Shown one piece after another: positions 49,927-59,487 of a DNA stretch of 64,000 nt; the stretch's first letter is position 1; every line of letters begins with the position of its first letter. A program made the position numbers and the translations under genes. The notes under the pieces are model-generated. The model had not been told where the DNA came from. It did no database searches and worked only from the letters and a program-made list of their open reading frames with translations. Origin of the DNA: JBBSBY01 sp038205805 (lineage in GTDB: Bacteria; Desulfobacterota; Desulfomonilia; Desulfomonilales; Desulfomonilaceae); assembly GCA_038205805.1 (NCBI GenBank), contig JBBRBO010000002.1, forward strand, positions 62,001 to 126,000, in the 5' to 3' direction.

Positions 49927-51179
49927 GTATTCTTTCCTTCGTACTTCTCTCGTAGAGCGCTAATCCGCTGGACTATAGGTGGGTGCGAGTAGTAATACCA
50001 CGCGTATACCGGATGCGGATGCAGGCTTGAGAGATTGTCCAGAGCAAGCTTTTCCAATGCGCTCGCCAGAGGTGTTGCAGGAGCAAGATCGGCGGCGAAG
50101 GCATCGGCCTCCCACTCATGCCTTCTGGAGAGCGCCGACAGGAGGGGAACGGCAAAGTATGCGAGTTTTTGGAGAAACACCCCTGCAATGAACAAAGCGG
50201 TGTAGGAATGCGCTCCCACAACCCCAAAAGTGAAAGCCAGGGCAGAGGAGCTCATGGCGAGCCATATCAGCACAAAGCCCGAGAGTGTTCCCGCTAAGCC
50301 CAGGAGATAGGAGCGCATAATGTGGCCCAGCTTGAAATGACCCAGCTCGTGGGCGAGGACGCTGATGATCTCGTCGCCGGCGTGAGCCTCGAGTAAGGTG
50401 TCGAAGAGCACGATTCGCTTTGTATTGCCTATGCCCGTGAAATACGCGTTGGAATGACCACTGCGTCTACCCGCGTCCATCTGAAACACCCCGTCGGGGT
50501 TCATACCAACGCGGCGCACCAGGTCTTCCACCCTGTGAGCCAGGTCCCGATCTCGTAAGGGCTCGAATCTGTTGAATATAGGAGCGATAATAGTAGGATA
50601 CAGGATCATAAGCCCGAACCGCACGGCCGAGACGATGAGGAATCCCCAAAACCACCACCCTTGCGGGAAAGAGTCGATGGTCCACAGCACCGGGACCAAG
50701 ATCGCAGCGAGAATCACCCCGGCAAGCGCGAGACCCTTGAGTTGGTCCATTGCCCAGGTGCTGAGAGCCGATTTATTGAATCCGTGCTTTTCTTCAAGAA
50801 CAAAGGTGGAATAGTAATCGAAGGGCAGGTCGATGACGAAGAAAAACGCCCCCAAAGCTGAGAAAAACACCAGTCCTCCCCAGACATAGCCCCATTCAGG
50901 TTTAATATCGAACAGACGCCACGCTCCAAGAACGATAATCCCCAGCAGTACAACGTCCACGACGAGCTTTTTCACAACAGCGAATGCGCTGCGTTCCAGG
51001 GAATATTCTCTAATGTGTTTCAGCTTGCTTTCAGAAATGCGATCCGCAAAAATTTTCGGAGGTTGATCCCCTTTGTTTCTGATATTATGATGATTTAACA
51101 GTTCAAGGGCTACATAGGCGGCGGTTTGAAGCAGAAATACGGCGAGAAAGAGGATAGATAAGCTATTCAATTGCACCAT
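49923..51179 (-). CDS. M48-family membrane metalloprotease (Ste24/CAAX protease 1-like)
   Basis: The 418-residue protein has the long N-terminal membrane part of Ste24-type proteases (LNSLSILFLAVFLLQTAAYV, IDLPFDYYSTFVLEEKHGFN) and the zinc motif HELGH in ISVLAHELGHFKLGH, with the third ligand Glu in RRHEWEADAFAADL. The metal site faces the membrane interior chamber in known members. In bacteria without prenylated CAAX proteins the role is membrane-protein quality control. It is longer than HtpX (about 290 residues) and closer to the eukaryotic form. The gene is followed by the coupled Cys-rich peptide gene. Confidence 0.93.
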   Translation of the reverse strand: MVQLNSLSILFLAVFLLQTAAYVALELLNHHNIRNKGDQPPKIFADRISESKLKHIREYSLERSAFAVVKKLVVDVVLLGIIVLGAWRLFDIKPEWGYVWGGLVFFSALGAFFFVIDLPFDYYSTFVLEEKHGFNKSALSTWAMDQLKGLALAGVILAAILVPVLWTIDSFPQGWWFWGFLIVSAVRFGLMILYPTIIAPIFNRFEPLRDRDLAHRVEDLVRRVGMNPDGVFQMDAGRRSGHSNAYFTGIGNTKRIVLFDTLLEAHAGDEIISVLAHELGHFKLGHIMRSYLLGLAGTLSGFVLIWLAMSSSALAFTFGVVGAHSYTALFIAGVFLQKLAYFAVPLLSALSRRHEWEADAFAADLAPATPLASALEKLALDNLSSLHPHPVYAWYYYSHPPIVQRISALREKYEGKNT

Positions 51180-51500
51180 GTGGCCCCGCTATGCCGCGTA
51201 TCAATTTTCAATCAAGAAACAAGAAATGGGAAGAATTTTATTGAACAAAGACTCTCCCGGAGCCCCTCTATAGCAACTTGTAAAAGTACGCAAACTCCTA
51301 TCTCTTAAAGAAAAATGGGAGTTTCCGCAGCTGATAAAAACTTCTCAGAAGTATTTTGGACAATGTACTTTACAAAAAACGGCCTTCACTAATCCTTCTT
51401 TTTTCGAGTGCAAATAGGTAAGATACGCTGTTGCAACCGGCAAGCGCCAGCTGATAGTTTCACATTTCGCATTATGAGAGAACCGCCTGTTGGCGCTGGT
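51180..51500 (-). other. gap between mltG and the M48 protease gene
   Basis: AAACTCC (51292-51298) and GGAGTTT (51318-51324) form a seven-pair stem with a 19-base loop, possibly ending the mltG transcript; no T tract follows. Nothing else was recognised. Confidence 0.3.
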
Positions 51501-52562
51501 TTACTGCACTTCAGCCTTCTGCCCGCGCTGGTAGAGGTTTACCCATTTGTTGTGCTCTTTCAGGGAGTTAGAAAATTGATGACTGCCGTCATTCTTGGCC
51601 ACGAAGTATACATAATCTACATCAGCGGGTTTCACTGCGGCTATTAGTGACTCCTTGCCGGGATTGGCGATGGGTCCGGGCGGAAGTCCGAAATTCTGGT
51701 ATGTGTTGTATGGGTGCTTGCGATTAAGGTCTTCCCGAGTTATTTTAGCGCCCATGGGCTTGATTCCGTAGATCACCGTTGGATCAGTTTGGAGTTTCAT
51801 ATTCTGTTTGAGACGATTATGAAACACTGCAGACACCAAGGCGTGTTCGGAACTCCTAGCCTCCTTCTCTATGAGCGAGGCCAATGTAAGCACCTGTGCG
51901 GTGGTCCAGCCGTTGGCTTCGGCCTCGGCCTTTACGTACTTGTCATAAACATCTTCAAACCGTTGAACCATGCGGCGAATGACATTCTTCGAATGATTCT
52001 TTTCCGAGAATCGGAACGAATAGGTATCCGGAAAGAGATAACCCTCTACCGAGGAACCGTCGATTCCCAATTCCTTGAGAAAAGTCGGGTCTTGCGCGAC
52101 CTGAAGAAATTCCTCTTTAGAGACGATTCCGTTTTGCTGAAACACATCAGCCACTTGAAAGATATTATATCCTTCCGGGACAGTGATCGAAAGCATGTAC
52201 GTCTTTCCCGATATAAGCTGATCCAAAACTTCGCCGGCGTCGGCGCCTGCTTTCAGAGCATAATCCCCTGCCTTGATTTTGCGCTGCTCACCGCGTATGA
52301 ACGCCACAATCTTGAAAACCAGCTTGCTGGAAATAACGCCCTTGTCTTCGAGTATTGCGCCGATCTGCGACAAGGAAGCGCCTTTGGGGATACTGACTAT
52401 GATTTCCTGACCGGGAGTGACCGTCTCCGATGGACCTGTGGCCACCAGCTCCTTCAGCATTGACGGTGCCCGTTTGTAGGTCCAGTAACCGCCGGCAGCT
52501 AGGGAGATCAGCAGTATTAGTGTGATGATTCCTTTGAGGGCGCCGAAGAACGAAAGTTTCAT
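51501..52562 (-). CDS. mltG: endolytic murein transglycosylase MltG (YceG family)
   Basis: Cuts nascent glycan strands to set their length. One N-terminal membrane helix (GIITLILLISLAAGGYWTY) anchors a LysM-like domain (ISIPKGASLSQIGAILEDKG region) and the YceG catalytic domain with ASLIEKEARSSEHALVSAVFHNRL, whose Glu is catalytic, plus DPTVIYGI and YNTYQNFGLPPGPIANPG, hallmark segments. At 353 residues it has the usual length. It overlaps ruvX by four bases; this mltG-ruvX order is common in bacteria. Confidence 0.95.
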   Translation of the reverse strand: MKLSFFGALKGIITLILLISLAAGGYWTYKRAPSMLKELVATGPSETVTPGQEIIVSIPKGASLSQIGAILEDKGVISSKLVFKIVAFIRGEQRKIKAGDYALKAGADAGEVLDQLISGKTYMLSITVPEGYNIFQVADVFQQNGIVSKEEFLQVAQDPTFLKELGIDGSSVEGYLFPDTYSFRFSEKNHSKNVIRRMVQRFEDVYDKYVKAEAEANGWTTAQVLTLASLIEKEARSSEHALVSAVFHNRLKQNMKLQTDPTVIYGIKPMGAKITREDLNRKHPYNTYQNFGLPPGPIANPGKESLIAAVKPADVDYVYFVAKNDGSHQFSNSLKEHNKWVNLYQRGQKAEVQ

Positions 52563-52990
52563 GTATCCGAGGTCCTCTGAAAGTGTTTTGAATCCAAATA
52601 ACCCTGAAGAATAATCACGGCCGCCAGCTTATCTATTACCTTGCGTCGTTTCGCGCGGCTCATATCAGCCTCGAGTAGGATCCTTTCCGCCGCCGCCGTA
52701 GAAAGTCGCTCGTCCCATTCTGTTACGGGAATGTTCGTTGCCTGCCGGAGGAGATCGATAAAGACCCGGACCTTTTGCGCCTGCGGACCATCGGATCCAT
52801 CCATGTTGAAAGGCATTCCAATAACTATTTCTGAGACATTCTTGACGTAAATGAGTTCTATGATGGCTTGCACGTCGGCCTTGATGCCCTTGGACTGGAT
52901 GGTGTCCAGGCCCTGGGCCGTGAACCCTAATTCGTCGCTAACGGCCACGCCGATACGCTTCTCGCCCATGTCGAGCGCTAACGTACGCAA
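52559..52990 (-). CDS. ruvX: Holliday junction resolvase-like protein RuvX (YqgF)
   Basis: RNase-H-fold nuclease linked to 16S rRNA 5' maturation and possibly junction resolution. Residues show LALDMGEKRIGVAVSDELG (catalytic Asp), IVIGMPFNMDGSDG and VTEWDERLSTAAAER, then the final DKLAAVIILQGYLD Asp. The start is a TTG at 52990, giving MRTLALDMG, the usual N-terminus. It is the first gene of a two-gene unit with mltG. Confidence 0.93.
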   Translation of the reverse strand: MRTLALDMGEKRIGVAVSDELGFTAQGLDTIQSKGIKADVQAIIELIYVKNVSEIVIGMPFNMDGSDGPQAQKVRVFIDLLRQATNIPVTEWDERLSTAAAERILLEADMSRAKRRKVIDKLAAVIILQGYLDSKHFQRTSDT

Positions 52991-53108
52991 GGAAAATACT
53001 TTACAAAACGTTTTGCTTTCATCGGAGGGAAGGTAGTCAATTACGCGACGCCTGTCAAGATCAGGACGCTCATCTCGTTGCGAATTTTGACATGAAGCGC
53101 TATTGGTT

Positions 53109-53711
53109 CTAAGGTGTTTTCTGCGGAAGCTCAGGCGCTAATTTCAGTTCCTCCGCTACGGCTAGGATATATATTACATCATTTTCGTCGCTGTAAGGAA
53201 TACATTTCTCAGCCTCAAACGGCAATTCTTGATCGAGAAGATGTTGTGGCAGACGGAGAATCTTTGCCCCTCTAGACAGTTTAGGCGTCAACTTCGCTGC
53301 TGCTTCGCCGGTTATAAGGACAAGATTTTCCCCCACTAGGGTGGCCAGTCCCAAACTCTCTATGGGCGCGCCGAGACTCCTAAGCCCCTTTTCTAAGTGT
53401 GCGGTAAGCTCGCCTAAGTTTGATTTGACGTTTCCGATCTTGCCAATACCCTCGAGAGCCTGTCGCCGCTGCACGGTGGTGCCCATCACCAACGCTTCCT
53501 CGAAGTGATCCAACGCCTCCATCAGATGCTTTTTTGAGAGCAGGGCATTTGCCTCAATGAGCATATTCCGCGCCTCACTCTCATCGGCGGCATCCGGGTC
53601 ATGGACCTTTTCGTACCATTGCAGGGCCGTATCGACGTCACCTTTTTCAACCGCTTCTCGACCCTTTGCCATCCAAGAATATTCCACCGATTGTGAGGTT
53701 GTGTCAGTCAT
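53109..53711 (-). CDS. TPR-like protein of unknown function, 200 aa
   Basis: The first ~90 residues form two tetratricopeptide-like helical pairs (KGREAVEKGDVDTALQWYEK and HLMEALDHFEEALVMGTTV). The second half (about residues 120-195) looks like an alpha/beta domain (ATLVGENLVLITGEAAAKLT, DVIYILAVAEELKL) that I cannot assign. No signal or membrane segment. It lies on the same strand as ruvX-mltG with a gap of 118 bases and may be co-transcribed with them. A protein-interaction role is the most that can be said. Confidence 0.65.
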   Translation of the reverse strand: MTDTTSQSVEYSWMAKGREAVEKGDVDTALQWYEKVHDPDAADESEARNMLIEANALLSKKHLMEALDHFEEALVMGTTVQRRQALEGIGKIGNVKSNLGELTAHLEKGLRSLGAPIESLGLATLVGENLVLITGEAAAKLTPKLSRGAKILRLPQHLLDQELPFEAEKCIPYSDENDVIYILAVAEELKLAPELPQKTP

Positions 53712-54217
53712 GTTGTGCTCATCTCGTTTCGACGGTTAATCGTATCAGGAACTTCGAGTAATATCACAAAAAAGAGTCTCAAGCACCGATAGGTTCAATT
53801 TAGTTCCTAAGCCACTGATTAGCATAGAAAGGGCTGCATTTCAACCAGATTATTTAGTTAGCGGTATAAATAGCTGAAGCTGCTCATTATCAATCGATTA
53901 AAAATGCAGACGGCCGAGTCTCGAATCCAACTACTTTTCGTCCAAGCTTTCCATAGCTACAATTGATGCTAAGCTGAGACCGCTCTCCTATTGAGGGTGT
54001 TACCGGCAATTGGAATATCTTGATATATTTACAAGGTATTTCGTTCCGAGTATGATAAGGCCTAACTATTCACTCGGAGTCGTAGCTACGTATAAGCCTG
54101 TTTATACGCTGGGGTCGACAGAATTTCTAAACTATGGGCCTTTTTATATAACACTCAAGTGTTCGGCCCAATATTGAGACTCGGAAGCATGATTGATCAG
54201 TCCCCCTTGTGAGAAAA
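53712..54217. other. 500-base gap before a two-component operon
   Basis: CGTATAA (54089-54095) and TTATACG (54102-54108) form a perfect seven-pair stem with a six-base loop about 110 bases before the kinase gene. No convincing promoter or gene was seen in the rest. Confidence 0.3.
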
Positions 54218-56008
54218 ATGACCACCCAGTCCTTGCGACGATACTTACCAGTCCTGTCGATTGTTTTAGTGGCGCTGACGCTTTTAGTCATCGTCATTCT
54301 TTTTACCATGAGGAATATCAAGGCTCAGAACGAACGTATGGAGGAGTTCACCGCCAGACAGGGGGTAGCGGTGATTCGAACGCTCGAGGCAGGAACCCGC
54401 ACGGGGTTTATGGAAGGGGACTGGGGTATCGAACACCTCCAGATGCTGATCGAGCAAGCGGCGAAAGATCCCGATGTGGAATGGGTGGGGCTCATATCCA
54501 GCGACGGCTCGATCATTGCACATAGTGAGCCGGCGAAAATAGGATTGCGGCTCCTCATGGGCAAGGAAATGAATACCGTGCAGACGGTAATTCGAACGGG
54601 TGAACCCTTGTCATTCAAACGAGAGGCCCCCGGAGGCCGTATGATCTTCGAGATATGGAAGCCGTTTACGCCGTTTCCCGACCAGCTGGCTGAGACCGAG
54701 ATGATTGCCCGTCACACACGAATCGGCAAGGAACTGCTGGACGTCTTTGATCATGAGAAAAAGCAGGTGCTCTTCTTAGGCTTAAAGATGGAGCGCTTCA
54801 AAGAGATTCAGCACCAGGACCTGGCATTTGCGGTCTTCATGGGCGCCATTCTCTTCGTAATCGGTTCCGCCGGCGTTTATTTCGTATTTGTGGTGCAAAA
54901 CGCCTATCTCGTGCGCAAGACCCTGGACGAAATGCGTACCTACACGCGTAACGTCGTCGAAAGCATGGCGAACGGTCTTATTACGGTGGATAGGTCTTTG
55001 CGTGTGGCGACTTTCAATTACACGGCCCTGGAAATTTTGCGGAAAACGAAAGAGGAAGCGGAAGGCAAGCACATCTTGACACTCTTGCCGCTCGACGACG
55101 AAATACGGCAGGTTCTTGCTGATCCGGAAATAGTTCTTGAAAAGGAAGTCAAAATTGCCAACGAAGATAAGCGGAAGAAATTCCTAAATTTGTCGGTTTC
55201 CTGCTTGAAGGAGCCGGACTCCTCTATCGCTAGGGGCGCCGTCATTATTGTCCGTGATATGACCCTTATTCGTGAACTCGAACAAAAGGTGCTTCTGTCG
55301 GAAAAATTTGCGGCCCTGGGGCGACTTTCAGCCGGGGTTGCCCATGAAATACGTAATCCGCTGAATTCTATTCGCGGTTTCATACAGTACTTCCAACGAA
55401 AGCTCCCACTGGAACAGGAGGATTTCCGTTACACCGACATTATGCTCAACGAGGTGGATCGCCTGAATCGCGTGATTTCAAAATTGCTGGCCTATTCCAA
55501 ACCTCGTGAACCCCGGCTCAGCGTACGTTCCATAGATGAGGCGCTGCAACATTGTCTACGCGTGGTAGAGCGAGAGGCCGAAGAAGCCGGCGTGACACTT
55601 GAATGTAATGCGGTGGATGCGGAATTTCCACTCGTCCTCATGGACACGGATCAGATGACCCAAGTGTTTCTCAATGTGTTACTCAACGCCATTGAATCCA
55701 CTCCACGAGGAGGGAGCGTCACCGTGGGATATGAACTCAGAGCGCCGGGTACCGTTTCTATTAGCATTCAGGACACCGGGGAAGGAATTGCTCGGGAAAA
55801 CCTTGATAAACTCTTTGATCCATTCTTTACAACCAAAAAGAAGGGCACCGGTTTAGGATTAGCTATTGTGAAAAGCATCATCGAAGGCCATGAAGGTGAA
55901 ATCGAGGTGGATTCCGAACCGGGCAAAGGCGCCAGATTCATCATTACTTTGCAAGCCTACTCTGCCGCCGGCGAAACACGGGCGGAACAGAAAGTGGCGG
56001 GTCTTTAA
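54218..56008 (+). CDS. membrane sensor histidine kinase (ZraS-like), 596 aa
   Basis: Two membrane helices (residues about 7-27, LPVLSIVLVALTLLVIVILF, and about 205-225, FAVFMGAILFVIGSAGVYFV) enclose a periplasmic sensor domain of some 175 residues. A PAS domain (SMANGLITVDRSLRVATFNY) follows, then the phospho-acceptor box AGVAHEIRNPLNSIRGFIQY and an ATPase domain (N box VLLNAIESTP, DTGEGI, GTGLGLAIVKSI). This matches kinases paired with NtrC-type regulators. The ATG at 54218 is chosen; GTG at 54209 is equally in frame and neither has a strong Shine-Dalgarno. The cognate regulator follows after 114 bases. Confidence 0.9.
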   Translation: MTTQSLRRYLPVLSIVLVALTLLVIVILFTMRNIKAQNERMEEFTARQGVAVIRTLEAGTRTGFMEGDWGIEHLQMLIEQAAKDPDVEWVGLISSDGSIIAHSEPAKIGLRLLMGKEMNTVQTVIRTGEPLSFKREAPGGRMIFEIWKPFTPFPDQLAETEMIARHTRIGKELLDVFDHEKKQVLFLGLKMERFKEIQHQDLAFAVFMGAILFVIGSAGVYFVFVVQNAYLVRKTLDEMRTYTRNVVESMANGLITVDRSLRVATFNYTALEILRKTKEEAEGKHILTLLPLDDEIRQVLADPEIVLEKEVKIANEDKRKKFLNLSVSCLKEPDSSIARGAVIIVRDMTLIRELEQKVLLSEKFAALGRLSAGVAHEIRNPLNSIRGFIQYFQRKLPLEQEDFRYTDIMLNEVDRLNRVISKLLAYSKPREPRLSVRSIDEALQHCLRVVEREAEEAGVTLECNAVDAEFPLVLMDTDQMTQVFLNVLLNAIESTPRGGSVTVGYELRAPGTVSISIQDTGEGIARENLDKLFDPFFTTKKKGTGLGLAIVKSIIEGHEGEIEVDSEPGKGARFIITLQAYSAAGETRAEQKVAGL

Positions 56009-56122
56009 TCCAAGTTCAGTCGAACAACTCTCCGGCTTTCTCTTTTCAGCGTTCGTATCGATTGGCGCCTTGACTGCAGGTGCACGGGGTGTTCGGTTCG
56101 GATTGCGTATTCTTAAGGTGAC

Positions 56123-57514
56123 ATGGTTCCAAAAGCAAAAATTCTCATTGTAGACGACGAGTTGTCCCAGCGCAAAATGCTACTCGCCAATCTTTCCCTG
56201 GACGGCTATGAAGTCGCCGAGTCCTTCGACGGAGCCGATGCTATATCTCGAGTGTCCAGTGAATTTTACGATCTGATACTCATGGACAATCGCATGTCCC
56301 AAATGGACGGCATCGAAGCCCTCAAGGAAATAAAGAAGATCTCCCCTGGTATTCCGGTCATCATTATGACGGCTTATGCCTCGGTGGAAACCGCAGTGGA
56401 GGCGCTGCAAGCCGGGGCTCACGACTATCTGATGAAGCCTCTGGACATCGACGAGCTGAAGATCAAGATACAGCAGTCCTTGGAGTTCTGGCGTCTGAAG
56501 GAAGACAATATCCTGCAAAAGCGTAGGATCGAAAATCTTTTTGATACATCGAGGATCATCGGTCGGGCAGCGGTAATGAAGGAAATCCTTGAAACAGTAG
56601 CCACCGTTGCTCCCACGGAAGCATCCGTGCTGATTTTCGGCGAGTCCGGCACAGGGAAAGAGCTAATAGCCAACGCCCTGCACCAGGGTTCCGCACGTGC
56701 GGACAAGCGCTTCATTAAAGTGAACTGCGCTGCACTTCCGGAAACGCTCCTGGAAAGCGAACTTTTCGGTCACGAGCGAGGCGCGTTCACCGGCGCAGTC
56801 ACAAAGCGACCGGGCAGGTTCGCCTTGGCCGATAGCGGAAGCATCTTTCTCGATGAGATCAGCGAGTTATCCATGGCCACACAAGCCAAACTGCTTCGCG
56901 TCCTACAGGAGCGCGAAATAGAGCCGCTTGGTTCCACGAAAACCCTCAAGGTGGACATCCGCATCATCGCCGCAACGAATCGAATTCTTAAAGATGAAGT
57001 GAAAAAGGGAACGTTCAGGGAAGATCTCTTTTACCGTTTGAACGTAGTGCCGTTGATGCTGCCGCCTCTGCGCGCCAGACCTGAGGATATTCCCCTCCTT
57101 ATCGAGCATTTTCTAGGGATTTATAACGAGAAGAACGGTAGGAACCTCCAAGGGTTTCACCCCCGAGCCTTGGACGCGCTCATGCGGCACTCTTGGCCCG
57201 GAAATATTCGGGAACTCGAAAACGTGGTCGAGCGTGCGGTGATTCTCACGAAAGAAGATTACGTGATGCTTCAGGATTTACCCGAGGCCATTCGGGACTC
57301 CGTCGATGATCCAATGCCCGATCCATGCCGTGATGGCATTAGGCCTGGAATGTCCATCCGAGAAATGGAACGCGAGCTGATCATTAAGACACTCGAAGAT
57401 AACGACGGCAATCGCACCAGAAGTGCCCGCGTCTTGGGAATCACCCGCCGGACTCTTCAAAACAAGCTCAAGGAATATGAACTGGATCAGAACTACTCGG
57501 AGGGCGGTGAGTAA
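56123..57514 (+). CDS. NtrC-family sigma54-dependent response regulator, 463 aa
   Basis: Receiver (D55 in LILMDNRMSQMDG, Lys in YLMKPLD), AAA+ sigma54 domain (GESGTGKE, ELFGHERGAFTGA, SIFLDEISELS, FREDLFYRLNV) and a C-terminal Fis helix-turn-helix (RTRSARVLGITRRTLQNKL). AAGGTG stands just before the ATG. It is the partner of the upstream membrane kinase. Unlike the paralogue at 3567-4958, its Walker B keeps Asp. Binding sites or sigma54 promoters for it were not recognised in the window; the ABC transporter operon downstream is a possible but unproven target. Confidence 0.95.
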   Translation: MVPKAKILIVDDELSQRKMLLANLSLDGYEVAESFDGADAISRVSSEFYDLILMDNRMSQMDGIEALKEIKKISPGIPVIIMTAYASVETAVEALQAGAHDYLMKPLDIDELKIKIQQSLEFWRLKEDNILQKRRIENLFDTSRIIGRAAVMKEILETVATVAPTEASVLIFGESGTGKELIANALHQGSARADKRFIKVNCAALPETLLESELFGHERGAFTGAVTKRPGRFALADSGSIFLDEISELSMATQAKLLRVLQEREIEPLGSTKTLKVDIRIIAATNRILKDEVKKGTFREDLFYRLNVVPLMLPPLRARPEDIPLLIEHFLGIYNEKNGRNLQGFHPRALDALMRHSWPGNIRELENVVERAVILTKEDYVMLQDLPEAIRDSVDDPMPDPCRDGIRPGMSIREMERELIIKTLEDNDGNRTRSARVLGITRRTLQNKLKEYELDQNYSEGGE

Positions 57515-57921
57515 GGCGCCTGTATCGCCGGCCATCAGGGATTTCATACCAGGTGAGGCTCTTAAGATGCTTCGGGTATGTTAAGCATGATCCTAGCGCC
57601 GCACATAAACAGTAGAACAGTAGAACCACGTTTCTCGAGTTTAAATATGTGTACACTTCGCCGATAACGCCGATTTACCCGACCTGAGACGGCTCTGCTT
57701 TCACACTTTCTCATCATATTCCTGTGTCGGCGGTCAATGAGGTGAGATCAACCGACGAAAGCTGCAGCCTGCTCCTGAGAGCCCAACCACTACCGCGGGC
57801 GGCGTTTACGGGAGCGCCGACAAATTTTGTTTGCGCCGAGGCGCCGAAATGCTATTGTAGAGCCCATCTCGGGCTATCAGAACACGCAGCCCTGACCCAT
57901 TCATCACAAGTGGCGAACCCC
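57515..57921. other. gap before ABC transporter genes
   Basis: No gene or clear sigma54 promoter was recognised. The plus-strand frame is open from 57724 into the permease gene, but the added 66 residues are not hydrophobic and lack family features, so they are treated as non-coding. Confidence 0.4.
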
Positions 57922-58686
57922 ATGTGTGTAAGCGCTTACAAACACTATCTCTATCCCTTACCGGCTTTCATAGCGCTGGGAGGACTATGGGAACTCTTTT
58001 CCTTGTATAGTGGGTGGAGCGCCTCAGCTTTTCCTCCCCCGCGACAGGCCGCGGTGGGGATGTGGGAGCTTATGACAAACGGCATGCTGCTGAAACACTC
58101 GGTGGCGAGCCTATTTCGCGTCACTGCGGGCTTTTATCTTGCGGTTATCCTTGCCGTGCCTCTGGGTATCGCCCTTGGGTGGTGGAAAAAGGGACAGCTC
58201 TTCTTTGACGCGCTGATCCAGTTCTTGCGGCCCATTTCTCCGCTTGCGTGGATACCTTTGGCGGTGTTATGGTTCGGAATCGGCGATAAACCGGCTATTT
58301 TTCTCATATTTCTTTCGAGCTTTTTTCCTCTTTTGGTGAGTGCCATTAATGCGGTGAACCATATCAACTCACTGTATTTCCAGGTTGCGGCCAACTTTAA
58401 TTTTTCCAAATACGAAACAGCGACTCTGGTTATCTTCCCTGCCATACTCCCGGCGCTCTTACCGGCCCTGCGTATTAGTTTAGGGATAGCGTGGCTGGTG
58501 GTGGTCGCCGCAGAAATGATAGCCGTGAAGTCGGGGCTGGGATATTTGATCCTGGATTCGAGAAACGCCTTGCGAATGGATTTCGTGGTAGACGCCATGA
58601 TTGCAATTGGTGTGATCGGTATCCTTCTGGACAGAATTATCATTCAGTTAAATAAAATTCAGTCGATATCATGGGGTTCCGTATAG
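57922..58686 (+). CDS. ABC transporter permease, NitT/TauT (SsuC) family
   Basis: The 254-residue membrane protein has six helices and the EAA-type loop before the last third (QVAANFNFSKYETATLVIFP, then LPALRISLGIAWLVVVAAEM). The family start ALGGLWELFSLYSGW and LFRVTAGFYLAVILAVPLGI are typical of nitrate/sulfonate/taurine/pyrimidine-precursor importers. The ATG at 57922 gives a normal-length N-terminus, but the Shine-Dalgarno is weak. The ATPase gene starts at the base after its stop. Substrate unknown. Confidence 0.88.
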   Translation: MCVSAYKHYLYPLPAFIALGGLWELFSLYSGWSASAFPPPRQAAVGMWELMTNGMLLKHSVASLFRVTAGFYLAVILAVPLGIALGWWKKGQLFFDALIQFLRPISPLAWIPLAVLWFGIGDKPAIFLIFLSSFFPLLVSAINAVNHINSLYFQVAANFNFSKYETATLVIFPAILPALLPALRISLGIAWLVVVAAEMIAVKSGLGYLILDSRNALRMDFVVDAMIAIGVIGILLDRIIIQLNKIQSISWGSV

Positions 58687-59487
58687 ATGGGAGGTATTGT
58701 GATTGAGAATCTCACCAAGAGCTATATCGAACGTCGCGCCTTTCGGCGAAATATGGGAAATGATCCGGCTCCTCATAAGGGTGACGAATATCTCGTGCTG
58801 GACTCCGTAAGTATGGACTTTGCAAACGGTGAATTGGTCTGCATTGTCGGGCCTTCCGGATGCGGTAAGACGACACTGGTCCGCATCATAGCGGGTTTTG
58901 AAACGCCGTCCTCCGGATCGGTACTGATAGACGGGGATCCCGTCCGTGGGCCGAGTTCTGATAATATTTTTGTATTTCAGCACAACGGCCTATTTCCCTG
59001 GCTCACTGTCTGGGACAATGTTATTCTTGGCTTGCGACATGTGAAGGACAAGCAAGCCATGGCCGAAAGAGCCTCGGAATACATTGATATCGTCAATCTC
59101 ACGGGATTTGAGAACCATTATCCCCATCATTTGTCCGGGGGTATGCAGCGGCGGGCCGAATTAGCGCGGGCGTTAGTCGTAAATCCTGAAGTGCTGTTTA
59201 TGGACGAACCCTTTTCCGGGTTGGATTTCCTTACGCGGCTTAAGATGCGTGAGGAAATCATCAACATGCACGAATTCATCCGAAAGACCATCGTCTTCAT
59301 CACCCACGACATCGAAGAAGCGTTAGTCATGGCGGATCGTATCGTGGTATTCAGTGACCGCCCCGGGACAGTACGAATGAATATACAATTGGAGTTCCCT
59401 CACCCCAGGGATTTCCATGTCGATTCCGAGCTGGAGCAACTACGCCGCACTGTGTACCAGGAACTCGGAGTGCACTATGCGCTTTAA
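58687..59487 (+). CDS. ABC transporter ATP-binding protein, NitT/TauT family
   Basis: Walker A GPSGCGKTTLVRIIAGFE, Q-loop VFQHNGLFPWLTVWDNVILG, signature HLSGGMQRRAELARALV and Walker B VLFMDEPFSGLDFLTR are all present, with the switch His in IVFITHDIEEAL. The 266-residue protein energises import through the adjacent permease. Between strand 1 and Walker A there is a longer-than-usual insert (RRAFRRNMGNDPAPHKGD). The 3' end overlaps the binding-protein gene by 11 bases, so all three genes form one operon. Confidence 0.95.
   Translation: MGGIVIENLTKSYIERRAFRRNMGNDPAPHKGDEYLVLDSVSMDFANGELVCIVGPSGCGKTTLVRIIAGFETPSSGSVLIDGDPVRGPSSDNIFVFQHNGLFPWLTVWDNVILGLRHVKDKQAMAERASEYIDIVNLTGFENHYPHHLSGGMQRRAELARALVVNPEVLFMDEPFSGLDFLTRLKMREEIINMHEFIRKTIVFITHDIEEALVMADRIVVFSDRPGTVRMNIQLEFPHPRDFHVDSELEQLRRTVYQELGVHYAL

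Noticed and set aside
57724..57921. 66-residue N-terminal extension of the ABC permease
   Set aside because: The extension is polar and Cys-rich with no membrane segment, and permeases of this family begin close to the first helix.
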